A stretch of 64,000 nucleotides of DNA from Weissella paramesenteroides ATCC 33313. GTDB lineage: Bacteria > Bacillota > Bacilli > Lactobacillales > Lactobacillaceae. Shown piece after piece: positions 9,061-16,732 of this stretch. The translations under genes and the position numbers were made by a program. The stretch is from contig NZ_GG697129.1 in assembly GCF_000160575.1 (NCBI RefSeq), forward strand, positions 62,001-126,000, written 5' to 3'. Within the stretch, counting starts at the first letter, position 1. Each line of letters starts with the position of its first letter. The notes below the pieces were generated by a model. That model made no database searches and was not told the origin of the DNA. It saw only the letters and a list, made by a program, of their open reading frames with translations.

Positions 9061-9306
9061 GAAAAACCAATAAAAAAGAGGGCGAGACAAAAAGTTGTTT
9101 GAAGCCGGTGTGTAACGTGATTTGCGCCGTTTTTGGCCGTAGCAAAGCGAAGGACAGAAACGGCGTAAATCACGTTACATTGAGGCTTCAGACTTTTGGA
9201 ACGCGTTTATGCTACCAAACTTTCATACTGATAATTAATACATTTTTAGCAAAAAGAAGTTGGAACACATTCTTTTGTCCCAACTTCGAAAAACCAATAA
9301 AAAAGA
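9061..9306. repeat. MITE-like palindromic repeat flanked by a 19-bp direct repeat
   Basis: A 19-base sequence, beginning GAAAAACCAATA, occurs at 9061-9079 and again at 9288-9306. Between them lies a long hairpin: GAAGCC at 9101-9106 pairs with GGCTTC at 9184-9189, and a 22-base arm from 9111 (TGTAACGTGATTTGCGCCG...) pairs with its near-perfect complement ending at 9179. A second short hairpin (AAGTTGG... CCCAACTT) lies at 9258-9286. The ends share an imperfect inverted GGG-ACAAAA motif. No protein frame is convincing. This is the layout of a non-autonomous mobile repeat or a dispersed intergenic palindrome; copies elsewhere in the genome would settle it. Confidence 0.6.
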
Positions 9307-9337
9307 ACCCTACCAACCGAAATTAGTAGAGTTCTTT
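9303..9337 (-). terminator. original chromosomal rpmA terminator, now cut off from rpmA
   Basis: Stem AAGAACCCTACCAA, loop CCGAAA, and TTAGTAGAGTTCTT, with two C-A mismatches. It has the same six-base loop as the terminator now following rpmA at 26756-26793, but sits just outside the left attachment site. Before integration it would have followed rpmA directly. Confidence 0.65.
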
Positions 9338-9343
9338 ATAGTT

Positions 9344-9383
9344 GCTAATTACTTAGCGATGATTTCTTTGTATTCTTCGCGAG
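9344..9383. repeat. left attachment site: duplicated rpmA 3' end (40 bp)
   Basis: Identical to 26800-26839. It keeps the last codons of rpmA (frame ...EEYKEIIAK stop) but no upstream coding sequence, so it is a non-functional gene tail left by integration. Identity stops exactly at 9383, where T replaces A. Confidence 0.9.
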
Positions 9384-9438
9384 TTCTTTATCGGTGCTTA
9401 TTAATTCAATGAAAACGTTGATATAAAGCGACATACGA

Positions 9439-9498
9439 GCGACAAGTGCCCTATTTCAGGTGACATTTGTTGTCATTTTTGAGGTCAATTTTGAACAG
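9439..9498. repeat. left arm-type integrase-binding repeats
   Basis: GCGACA (9439), GGTGACA (9459), an inverted TGTCA (9471) and GAGGTCA (9481) lie close together. AGGTCAATTTTGAACAG at 9482-9498 is repeated exactly at 26665-26681 near the other end and in the same orientation. Distance to the core is about 100 bp, as expected for arm sites of a tyrosine integrase with an AP2-like N-terminal domain. Inference from pattern, not from binding data. Confidence 0.55.
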
Positions 9499-9589
9499 TT
9501 TTCTACATATGAATAGGCTCATTTTTCAACAGCAGAGAGTTAAGTTAGTATGAAACATCATCCCAACTACCCCGACATCCCCCAATACA

Positions 9590-9618
9590 AAAGCACGAAG
9601 CTATTCACTCCGTGCTTT
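9590..9618 (-). terminator. terminator of the int-xis-replication operon
   Basis: Stem AAAGCACG with complement CGTGCTTT around a 13-base loop, followed on the minus strand by T-rich sequence (TTTTGTATT), just after the integrase stop. Confidence 0.7.
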
Positions 9619-9628
9619 ACTAGATCAT

Positions 9629-10750
9629 TTACGCTATATCATTCAATTGCTCAATCATGTTAGAGACTTCTGCATTACTGGTTTCCGGCATTACCTTGCG
9701 ATAGAATTCATTGACCACTGTAATAGTGTCTCCCAATATTTGGCTAACCACCTCCACACTCATGTTACCAAAGTCTTTGGAAAGCATGACCGAGGCAAAC
9801 GTCCTTCGCAACCCATGTGGCGCAATACAATCACTAGGATCCATTCCCAAAACTTCTTGTTGCAGCTTTCGAAAATGGTAATTCAGTGATGCTGAATCAG
9901 GTACACAACCATTGTCATTCCTAATGAGTAAGTGGTTATCATCATGAGTCTGATTATGAATATTATCCCAAGTCACTAACTTATTAAGTAATGATTGTGG
10001 TACCTTGATTGTCCGATATGAATGCCGTGTCTTGGGATCCTTTATCGAGTGGCTTGCCCGAGACCACGCTTGCTTAACAGTCAATGTTTGATTTTCCATA
10101 TCCAAACAATCAGCCGTTAAGGCCTGTGCTTCCTGCGTACGTAGCCCCGTAGATAACATGACTAAAATCAGCATTTGCCAACAATCTAGTCTTGATACCT
10201 CTGTTTGATTAAGATAACCAACCAACCGCTTATATTGCGTAATTGATAGCACACTCATCTCTTTTGGCGGCCTATTTTTAGCAGCGCTTCGACAATCAAC
10301 TAAGGCGACATAGTTTTTCAATAAGACACCATGTTGGACAAGCATGCTCAAAGCTGCGCTTATATTGCTCTTATGTTTCCGCAAACTACGATTTGATAGT
10401 CCAGATTTTCCTAATCTATTGAATAATTTAAGCATCATATCATGATTCAAATTACCCAACTTCAGATCCGGTACTTGTCTGGATAGCATTCGCAATGTAC
10501 TCTCATACGACTTATACGTCGCTGCTGATACCACAGGTCGCTTATACTTTAAGATAAATACTTCAAACGCTGAACAAAATGACACATTAGCATAGTTTAT
10601 TGTGCGCGTTGTACTACGTAATAGCTGCATCTTACCTTCCCATGCTAACGCCTCCCTTTTAGTTGCAAAAGTCCGACTCTTTCTGACACGATTAGTACCA
10701 CTACCTGAAGAAATGACAACCTTGTATTTGCCACTACTAATTTTTTGCAT
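9629..10750 (-). CDS. int: tyrosine integrase next to the left attachment site
   Basis: A 373-aa site-specific recombinase. The N-terminal part (SGKYK near 6 through the AW near 36) resembles the AP2-like arm-binding domain, followed by a core-binding SAM-like region and the catalytic domain with R204, K240, H312-G-L-R315 and nucleophile Y350. The third His/Trp position reads LGD (D341) instead of LGH or LGW, also seen in the second integrase. ATG follows an AGGAAGGATAGGTGAT leader. It lies 246 bp inside the left core and is the last gene of the operon starting with the DNA polymerase, so its expression is tied to replication. It is the likely enzyme for recombination at rpmA. Confidence 0.92.
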   Translation of the reverse strand: MQKISSGKYKVVISSGSGTNRVRKSRTFATKREALAWEGKMQLLRSTTRTINYANVSFCSAFEVFILKYKRPVVSAATYKSYESTLRMLSRQVPDLKLGNLNHDMMLKLFNRLGKSGLSNRSLRKHKSNISAALSMLVQHGVLLKNYVALVDCRSAAKNRPPKEMSVLSITQYKRLVGYLNQTEVSRLDCWQMLILVMLSTGLRTQEAQALTADCLDMENQTLTVKQAWSRASHSIKDPKTRHSYRTIKVPQSLLNKLVTWDNIHNQTHDDNHLLIRNDNGCVPDSASLNYHFRKLQQEVLGMDPSDCIAPHGLRRTFASVMLSKDFGNMSVEVVSQILGDTITVVNEFYRKVMPETSNAEVSNMIEQLNDIA

Positions 10751-10764
10751 ATCACCTATCCTTC

Positions 10765-11004
10765 CTATAATAAATCATCAAGTGATAAGAACTCTCGATA
10801 GTTAGTTGCAACATAGTCTACCTTATCCAACAGACCTTGCTTTGGAAATCTAATAGCCCGACCTACCTTAATTCGTGGGAAATCATACATGTCAGATAAT
10901 TGTTTGAACGTTGCCCGTGATATTCCCAACATCTTGGCGGCTTGCGAAGCACTAATTAGTGTCATGCTATCATCAGCTTCACCCATCTCATCAAATTGCT
11001 TCAT
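10765..11004 (-). CDS. xis: putative excisionase (MerR-like winged helix)
   Basis: A 79-aa protein whose centre reads SASQAAKMLGISRATFKQL followed by FPRIKVGRAIRFPKQGL, the standard pattern of excisionase/helix-turn-helix 17 family proteins (residues about 17-60). Such proteins bend DNA at attachment sites to favour excision and often repress the integrase promoter. It overlaps the end of the helicase gene by 14 bases and is followed 14 bp later by the integrase, a position that supports a role in directionality. It could also act as a transcriptional regulator. Confidence 0.75.
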   Translation of the reverse strand: MKQFDEMGEADDSMTLISASQAAKMLGISRATFKQLSDMYDFPRIKVGRAIRFPKQGLLDKVDYVATNYREFLSLDDLL

Positions 11005-12721
11005 CGTTTGTATCTCCTGTAATTATCAAGTTTAAGAATTTAGGTGACGTATGCGAATTATTTTCAACGACTTCGATACCATTATTTTTCAAAACTCGTC
11101 GAAGTTCAGGAAAAAAGCGTCTGGGACTATCAAAACCATTTTTAGGTATATCTCTTTTTACACAATAATCAACAAATGCATCCAAGAGCTCAATACGCGT
11201 AACACTCTCATCATTCTTTTGCTGTAATCTCTCTGTTGCAAATGATGCCACTGGTGAATTATCCTGTGTCATGCTAGCAAACCATGCTTTCTTATCAGCC
11301 AACATCTTATGGCTCTCTTTTGGAACCATATCGTCGCGTCCCTTCATTTCCTTTAACGTTTGAATTAGTAACCCACCCAGCTGAGGTAGTTCTTCAATCA
11401 TTCTTCGACCCAGGTCCTCATCCATTTCTTCTTTAGAAAAGGACTTCTCAAATCGCAGCAAGCAAACTTTACGTTGTACTGCATAAGTTGTTTCAACATT
11501 GTTGGTCTGTACGTCCAATGTGTTCATCGCAAACGTACACTGAACATTCATAGGCAATAACAAACTACTAGTATTCTTACGATCAACATTCATCACAGCA
11601 TTCACATCGGCCAATCGTTTGATTTTAGACCAATCAATGCCCTTGTTAATGGCGTTTTCGTCGACCAAATTAGCTCTGACTACCGTTTGACGATCACCTT
11701 GAAGTAGGTATTCCAAGCCAAATTGTCTATCCAGTTGATACGTGGGTACACTCGCTGTTAACTGTGGTGAAAGCATAGCCCTAATCGCATCGAGAAGGAG
11801 CGTCTTGCCTGAACCCCCTGGTGAATAGAGGAAGAGCACTTTTCCTGGATTTTGCAAAAGTAAATGTGTTGCTAACCATTCCAGAATAAACGTAACGGTC
11901 TCTTCATCATTTTTCCATTGACCGTCCAAATACTTCTGCCAAGCAGGTGGCATTACCTGAGCATCTAAATCTGGTGTTAAGTTCAGCTGATAAGACGTCA
12001 TATGACGAGCATCAAATGGTTCTAATTCAAACGTGCTTAAATTAAGATCACCTGTGACTAAGGTCGTATACGTACTATTCAACTTGGCAAAATCGAATCT
12101 ATGCGCAATCTTAGCTAACGCAATTAAAGTTTCAGATTCAGATTGGCTAGTTGCCTTGACTCCCAATATCCTTGTTAGTAACGTCAACCAAAAACCTCCA
12201 AATGTTACCTGAAGAGATTGATAGTAATGAAGTGAATTATTATAAACCCTGATAGACGTAACTTCTATCGCTGCTTCAGTTGCTGAAGTCACAACATTCA
12301 TTATCGAACGTAATCCAACAGCCACTTTACCAGCATCGATAGGCGTTTGATGGCCATCTCTGTTACGTGGCAATCCCAAATGGGTAAATAAGGCCTGCTT
12401 CAACAATTCATTTAATAATTTAACTACAGCATGATCCGCTTGATCAGCTTGGCCGTTCCGGTAATGAACCATCTTATCTAACGTAGTCAAATAAATATTC
12501 ATGAATGACATTAGTTTTTCACCGTAAATAATGACTAGCTTAGCACCAGCATCATTCATCATACTTGGTGTTACTTGCTCAAGCTGCTCTTTAACGGTAT
12601 CACTCAGATTAAAAGGTCTAAGTTCAGTTAACTCTTCTATCTTTGCTTGAGAAAGCAAAGGGGCAATGAACATGGCCACATCGTCTTGTAGAGTCATTGT
12701 ATATTTGCTAGTACTATTCAT
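10991..12721 (-). CDS. SF3 (D5/P4-like) replicative helicase
   Basis: A 576-aa protein. Residues about 270-300 (PPAWQKYLDGQWKND... LEWLATHLLL) resemble the D5_N region. Walker A SPGGSGKT is at 300-307, an SF3 B motif around 355 (ANLVDENAI) and a C motif with the sensor Asn around 405 (CTFAMNTLD). The C-terminal 130 residues look like the D5 winged-helix end. The N-terminal 260 residues show no recognisable primase motif, so it is probably a helicase without the usual fused primase. ATG at 12721 follows GGAG by nine bases and overlaps the previous stop; the frame extends to a TTG at 12736. It would unwind the element during autonomous replication. Confidence 0.82.
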   Translation of the reverse strand: MNSTSKYTMTLQDDVAMFIAPLLSQAKIEELTELRPFNLSDTVKEQLEQVTPSMMNDAGAKLVIIYGEKLMSFMNIYLTTLDKMVHYRNGQADQADHAVVKLLNELLKQALFTHLGLPRNRDGHQTPIDAGKVAVGLRSIMNVVTSATEAAIEVTSIRVYNNSLHYYQSLQVTFGGFWLTLLTRILGVKATSQSESETLIALAKIAHRFDFAKLNSTYTTLVTGDLNLSTFELEPFDARHMTSYQLNLTPDLDAQVMPPAWQKYLDGQWKNDEETVTFILEWLATHLLLQNPGKVLFLYSPGGSGKTLLLDAIRAMLSPQLTASVPTYQLDRQFGLEYLLQGDRQTVVRANLVDENAINKGIDWSKIKRLADVNAVMNVDRKNTSSLLLPMNVQCTFAMNTLDVQTNNVETTYAVQRKVCLLRFEKSFSKEEMDEDLGRRMIEELPQLGGLLIQTLKEMKGRDDMVPKESHKMLADKKAWFASMTQDNSPVASFATERLQQKNDESVTRIELLDAFVDYCVKRDIPKNGFDSPRRFFPELRRVLKNNGIEVVENNSHTSPKFLNLIITGDTNDEAI

Positions 12722-13163
12722 GGTTATCAACTCCAAATCCTAGTCCTTGCCCACCATGATTTTCTAGTGCTGGCATTTCGTGAATCTTTACTAAGTTAAT
12801 ATAGGGTAAGGTGCCACTTTTATTATAGGTAACTTCCACTACAAATGTTGCCCCAATTAAATCATCAGTGTCATACTCTAGCCTGTTATACTTTTCTGCT
12901 GCAAATTCATTAAAGCGCTGAATAATAGCCAAGAATTTATCTCCGATATTTTCAAATGTTGCGTCCTCATGATCTGCAAGATACATGCGTGTTTTAAACG
13001 GACGTATGGTCGTGTCATTAGGAACCAGTTCAAGAATGTACGCTCGCCATGCCACTTCGCCAAATGAACCTGTTTCTGTATGAGGCTCTAAACTTACTAA
13101 TTTAACTTCTACATGTTCCTTATCATTAACCAATCGTGGTGTGACATTCTTACCAATTTTCAT
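12714..13163 (-). CDS. putative single-strand DNA-binding replication accessory protein
   Basis: A 149-aa acidic, beta-rich protein with no catalytic motif. The central part, with DLIGATFVVEVTYNKSG and YINLVKIHE, and the Gly-rich acidic tail (GGQGLGFGVDNHE) resemble phage OB-fold-like accessory proteins such as the DUF669 group that accompany phage polymerases and helicases. It sits between the polymerase and helicase genes: its ATG overlaps the polymerase stop by one base (TAATG) after GGAGG, and its stop overlaps the helicase start. The assignment is by context and shape; I do not see a firm family match. Confidence 0.45.
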   Translation of the reverse strand: MKIGKNVTPRLVNDKEHVEVKLVSLEPHTETGSFGEVAWRAYILELVPNDTTIRPFKTRMYLADHEDATFENIGDKFLAIIQRFNEFAAEKYNRLEYDTDDLIGATFVVEVTYNKSGTLPYINLVKIHEMPALENHGGQGLGFGVDNHE

Positions 13164-14140
13164 TAATTTTGTCCTCCGAAATTTTTTATTGTCATTATAT
13201 GTTCGTCAATGGGGAACTGAAATTTGCAATCATCAATTGCCATTTTCAATGCCAAAATGCCTTGATTCAGCACTGTTCCATCAGTTTCTGATTCAGGTAT
13301 ACTTAACCACAAAGCATCCCTTGGTATTTCATGTACCCATATTTCTGGATTCAATTCAATAAGCCTAGTTGCCCAACGTTTTACCAGGGCCGCTATGATA
13401 CTTGAAGCCAAGTAAGATCGTCGTTGATTAGGTCGTTTGTCTGAAACATCGATCATAGAGGGTTGTCCTTGTAAAAAAGCGACCTGCATCTTGCTAACTT
13501 TTTCTAACAGGGATGTAGATTTTGGAAATAATCCCTGAAGTTCATAAAAAATATGATGAGCGTACCCAGTATCCAGCGAGATTTCTGCCAAAGTAGCAGC
13601 CACGCCAGTTAGAGATTGTCCGTACAGGAAGCCCATGAATAGCCGTTTAACGATTTTACGTGGTATTATAATTCCCGTATGCTCCAGTAAAGAGTTACCC
13701 ACTGATTCGTATAACCCTTCAGAGATTGCCATTCGTAATTTTTCATCATCAGCAACACCAGCTAACGCACGCGGCTCAGCTGAGCCAATATCTAAAGCAA
13801 CAAATCGTCTTCCAGTAGGTGCAACTAAATAATTTCGGCACCATTTTGGGATAGCTTGTGTGTTGGGGGCACTAGTACTTATCTGCATGGGAATATTAGC
13901 ATATGCCTCATGTCTACCAACAACATGTACGACTCCAGCAGTCTCGTCAATTACTCGACCTTGCATATTTAATAATCCAGTAGACCATCTTCGAAATTCA
14001 AACGTATCATCTATTATTAACTTGTCACTGAGATAATCCTGAATGATTTGATAATAACTAATGGTAAAACCCTTTGAATTAAGTTGTGGTAAAATGTACT
14101 TATCAAATTGATCATCTTTACCATAAATTTTTTCTTTCAA
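13163..14140 (-). CDS. minimal family-A DNA polymerase (palm and fingers only)
   Basis: A 325-aa protein matching only the polymerase core of DNA polymerase I. Visible in order: STSAPNTQAIP at 88-98 (the usual SSSxPNLQNIP), motif A around D117 with the E and R of DxxxxExR kept, O-helix motif B with R161, K165, G170 and Y173-G174, and motif C around D275 followed by ALWLSIPE, where the usual VHDE reads PRDA. Both catalytic aspartates are kept. There is no 5' nuclease, no 3' exonuclease and little room for a thumb; normal phage PolA proteins exceed 550 residues. A strong GGAGG site before the TTG at 14140 argues that this is a complete gene. It heads the replication operon. Confidence 0.78.
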   Translation of the reverse strand: MKEKIYGKDDQFDKYILPQLNSKGFTISYYQIIQDYLSDKLIIDDTFEFRRWSTGLLNMQGRVIDETAGVVHVVGRHEAYANIPMQISTSAPNTQAIPKWCRNYLVAPTGRRFVALDIGSAEPRALAGVADDEKLRMAISEGLYESVGNSLLEHTGIIIPRKIVKRLFMGFLYGQSLTGVAATLAEISLDTGYAHHIFYELQGLFPKSTSLLEKVSKMQVAFLQGQPSMIDVSDKRPNQRRSYLASSIIAALVKRWATRLIELNPEIWVHEIPRDALWLSIPESETDGTVLNQGILALKMAIDDCKFQFPIDEHIMTIKNFGGQN

Positions 14141-14170
14141 CTTTACATCCTCCGTTACTAATTAATTCAC

Positions 14171-14203
14171 TCCTTGAATAAACATGCAGGCCTGCGTCAA
14201 GGA
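14171..14203. promoter_or_regulatory. nested palindrome: candidate operator or origin
   Basis: TCCTTGA and TCAAGGA flank the perfect palindrome GCAGGCCTGC (14186-14195). It lies in the only real gap of the replication module, between the divergent polymerase gene and the cargo gene. A TTGACG hexamer that could serve as a -35 on the minus strand overlaps its right arm. It may be a repressor operator for both directions, or part of a replication origin. Confidence 0.45.
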
Positions 14204-14239
14204 ATATAACCATTGTAGTTTGAAATGCTTTAAGTCTTT

Positions 14240-14273
14240 AGGCCACTCCGAATATTCAAAGTGGCTTTTTTCA
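14240..14273 (+). terminator. terminator-like hairpin in the leader of the cargo gene
   Basis: GCCACT pairs with AGTGGC around a short AT-rich loop and is followed on the plus strand by six T, ending 15 bases before the ATG at 14288. No plus-strand gene lies upstream, so it looks like a transcription attenuator of the following gene rather than an end signal. Confidence 0.55.
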
Positions 14274-14287
14274 AAAGGAAAATATTT

Positions 14288-15469
14288 ATGCACAAATTTA
14301 CTGAAGAAGAATGCAAGCGATTAGCTTTTGCTATTTCACTCATTGTTACTTTGGAAACCCAAAGTAATTCGACAAGTACATATAAAATTCAAATCAGGTT
14401 AGACCAAAAGGATAATCCATTTGTACTAATTACGAATGGAAATGAAATTGATGAAGATGTTCTTTCAACAAATACAAAAATATTTAATAACTTTGATAAA
14501 TATTTAATAGAAGATCCTAAGCATAAATATCGCTTTACTGAAGAAAAACGTTCACGTACATTTCGAAAGGGAGCAAATATTTATTTTGAGCTATTTCATA
14601 TCAACTATGATGAAACCTTATCAATTTCTGACTTGCTAATTTTTTTGCTGCTTGATTTACCATCAGATTTACTTGATAAGATTCTTCGAATAACATATAG
14701 CCATTGGGAAACCAATCGGCTGGATATTAAATCTGCCCGAACACTTTTGCATACTCTATTTAAAGAAAATAAGTCTCTAACGAACAACCAAAAGCAAGAC
14801 ATTATTGAATTATTCTCAGGCTTTTCAAATGTAATATTAGACAAAATACTAGAAATTCATCTGGATGAACAAACAAATTCAAGAATAAGTAAAATTAACT
14901 TGATCAAAATAAGCGCTTTGCTCAAACTTAGCCAATCATTAGAGTATGATTTTTCTAGCCACCTATCCGGTACGTCCATGAAAAGTTACCCATTTGCTCA
15001 TTATAAAGAATTCCCCTACATTGCTAGTGCGATGATTATTTATAATGATTGGATTAATATTCCAGTAAGGGACATACAAAGTTTTGGAATCATCATTCAT
15101 GCATTAAATCAAGTTATTGAAGAGCATGATAATTTAGACGGCCTATTCAATCCTCTTGCTGACAGCAAATTTAACTCAAATAATTGGGGTTCTATGTTCG
15201 AATTCCTACACGATGGCATCAAAGAACGTTGCCATCAAGAATTACTCCAATCACAAAAAAATGAAGACATTACAAGTACATACATTCATATGGAATGGAG
15301 CTTTCCCAGTGAGATATTTACACCATTTGTTTCAACCCTCACGTTTTCATCAATTGACCAAGTGACTTCCTTATTTGAATTTTTACGCAATAATCAACTT
15401 CTGAACGGAATGGCAGATTATGCAATTCAATTTATGGTCGACAAGCAAATAGAAAAAAAGAGCCACTAA
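14288..15469 (+). CDS. unrecognised 393-aa cargo protein
   Basis: I do not recognise this protein. It is soluble, largely helical, rich in Lys, Glu, Asn, Ile and Ser, with no signal peptide, no membrane segment longer than a leucine-rich helix near 122-135 (SDLLIFLLLDLPSDLL), and no nucleotide-binding or nuclease motif. The start is the ATG after AGGA; the frame opens at a GTG (14261) that overlaps a terminator stem. The gene is AT-rich, points opposite to its neighbours, and sits alone between the replication operon and the second integrase, the slot where satellites and islands often keep accessory or defence genes. A defence role is only a guess from position. Confidence 0.7.
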   Translation: MHKFTEEECKRLAFAISLIVTLETQSNSTSTYKIQIRLDQKDNPFVLITNGNEIDEDVLSTNTKIFNNFDKYLIEDPKHKYRFTEEKRSRTFRKGANIYFELFHINYDETLSISDLLIFLLLDLPSDLLDKILRITYSHWETNRLDIKSARTLLHTLFKENKSLTNNQKQDIIELFSGFSNVILDKILEIHLDEQTNSRISKINLIKISALLKLSQSLEYDFSSHLSGTSMKSYPFAHYKEFPYIASAMIIYNDWINIPVRDIQSFGIIIHALNQVIEEHDNLDGLFNPLADSKFNSNNWGSMFEFLHDGIKERCHQELLQSQKNEDITSTYIHMEWSFPSEIFTPFVSTLTFSSIDQVTSLFEFLRNNQLLNGMADYAIQFMVDKQIEKKSH

Positions 15470-15473
15470 GCTC

Positions 15474-16625
15474 TTAGATAACTTCCAAAGCATCACGAAC
15501 CACATTGGCTTGTGATGCTTTTTCTTCTGGCATCAAGTGCGCATACACTTCTTGTACCATTGCTTGGGTATCACCTAATACATTAGCGACATACTGTAAC
15601 GACTGATTACCACCTTCACGTGATAATAAGTAGCTCGCATAAGTATGTCGAAGTGAATGTGTTGAAGTTGTTTGCCCCACTGGTATCTGACAGATTGTAT
15701 GTTCTAGTTTTTGTACATAGTAATTCACACTGCTTGCATCTGGTACATTACCAAACTTGGTGATGAATAAATGCTGCTCGTGATTTCGATGACCATTCAG
15801 CATTAACAACCGATTTTGTTCAAACCGCCATTCTCTTAAGCGCTGCAATAAAAATTTGGGTATCGGTATTGTCCGATATGAATTTTTGGTCTTAGGTGCT
15901 TTACTATCGTGCACCGTTCGTGAATAACTTGAGTCAACGCGTAACGTCAGTTTGATTTCGTCAAGATCATCCTGTCGCAAGTCAATGGCCTCACTTACTC
16001 GCATACCGGTACATAAAATAACCAGTATAACCATCGTGTAAGGTGTCATCTGTGATATTGGTCGTTGTTTTAGTGCTTGCAGTAACTGTTTGTACTGACT
16101 GATACTAATAAATTTTTGATTGGCATCCTTACCCAAACGTGCCCCTCGAATGTCTATTTCTTGCATGGGGTTTCGCTTGATAACTCCTTCCGTAACCAAA
16201 CTGCGACAATACTTTCCGACATGTACCTTGATTTTCTTAATCGTATTTTTAGTATAGTTATCAGCGATTAATTGATTGAACAACTTTTGGCAATGTCGAC
16301 GATCTAGTGTTTTCACTAACCAACCTTCACAATATTTTGCAAGGATCTTTCCCGTAAAATAGTAGCCTTTTTCTGTTGCTGGACTGACCTTACTAGTCAC
16401 AAAAGTAGCCACCCATTCATTATAAGCATCCGTGATTTTGGCATCATCGCCAACATAGGTTGTCCCTGAATGCATATCCGCATTCATTTCCAGTAACCAT
16501 GCTTTGGCATCACTCACCGTCGTAAAACTTTTTGATTTACGTTTACGTGTGTTACCCGATCCAATGCTAGCGGTTGCCTTATATTTGCCACTTGGCATTA
16601 AATCAATTCCCTTGGGCAATTTCAT
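15474..16625 (-). CDS. second tyrosine integrase, paralogous to the first
   Basis: A 383-aa recombinase with an N-terminal arm-binding domain (SGKYK near 12, GSGNTRKRKSKSF near 22-34, AW near 42) that aligns motif by motif with the first integrase. Catalytic residues are R209, K245, H323-S-L-R326 and nucleophile Y361, with LGD (D352) in place of LGH. ATG follows GGAGG. No attachment-site duplication adjacent to it was found. It may be the integrase of an older element merged into this one, or act with the first integrase. Its 3' end nearly touches the convergent cargo gene (4 bp gap). Confidence 0.88.
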   Translation of the reverse strand: MKLPKGIDLMPSGKYKATASIGSGNTRKRKSKSFTTVSDAKAWLLEMNADMHSGTTYVGDDAKITDAYNEWVATFVTSKVSPATEKGYYFTGKILAKYCEGWLVKTLDRRHCQKLFNQLIADNYTKNTIKKIKVHVGKYCRSLVTEGVIKRNPMQEIDIRGARLGKDANQKFISISQYKQLLQALKQRPISQMTPYTMVILVILCTGMRVSEAIDLRQDDLDEIKLTLRVDSSYSRTVHDSKAPKTKNSYRTIPIPKFLLQRLREWRFEQNRLLMLNGHRNHEQHLFITKFGNVPDASSVNYYVQKLEHTICQIPVGQTTSTHSLRHTYASYLLSREGGNQSLQYVANVLGDTQAMVQEVYAHLMPEEKASQANVVRDALEVI

Positions 16626-16649
16626 TTTTATGACCTCCTTCTACAAAAG

Positions 16650-16688
16650 ATAAAAAAATAAAGCATCCTCATTTTCAGGATGCTTTAT
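16650..16688 (-). terminator. terminator after the small-peptide operon
   Basis: Perfect 12-bp stem ATAAAGCATCCT with a seven-base loop, followed on the minus strand by seven T. It ends the transcript carrying the 29-residue peptide, 25 bp before the second integrase leader. Confidence 0.88.
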
Positions 16689-16732
16689 CTAACCAATTTT
16701 TACGTCGTTGTATGAAAATATAGCTAATTCAC

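Noticed and set aside
9099-9326. A 75-aa plus-strand coding frame across the palindromic repeat
   Set aside because: It runs through both arms of the hairpin and the terminator, with no ribosome binding site; chance frame.
13163-14140. Decayed fragment of a full-length PolA gene
   Set aside because: A strong GGAGG site and suitable TTG start precede it, catalytic aspartates are intact, and stop/start overlaps with the next gene are kept; decay is possible but not supported.
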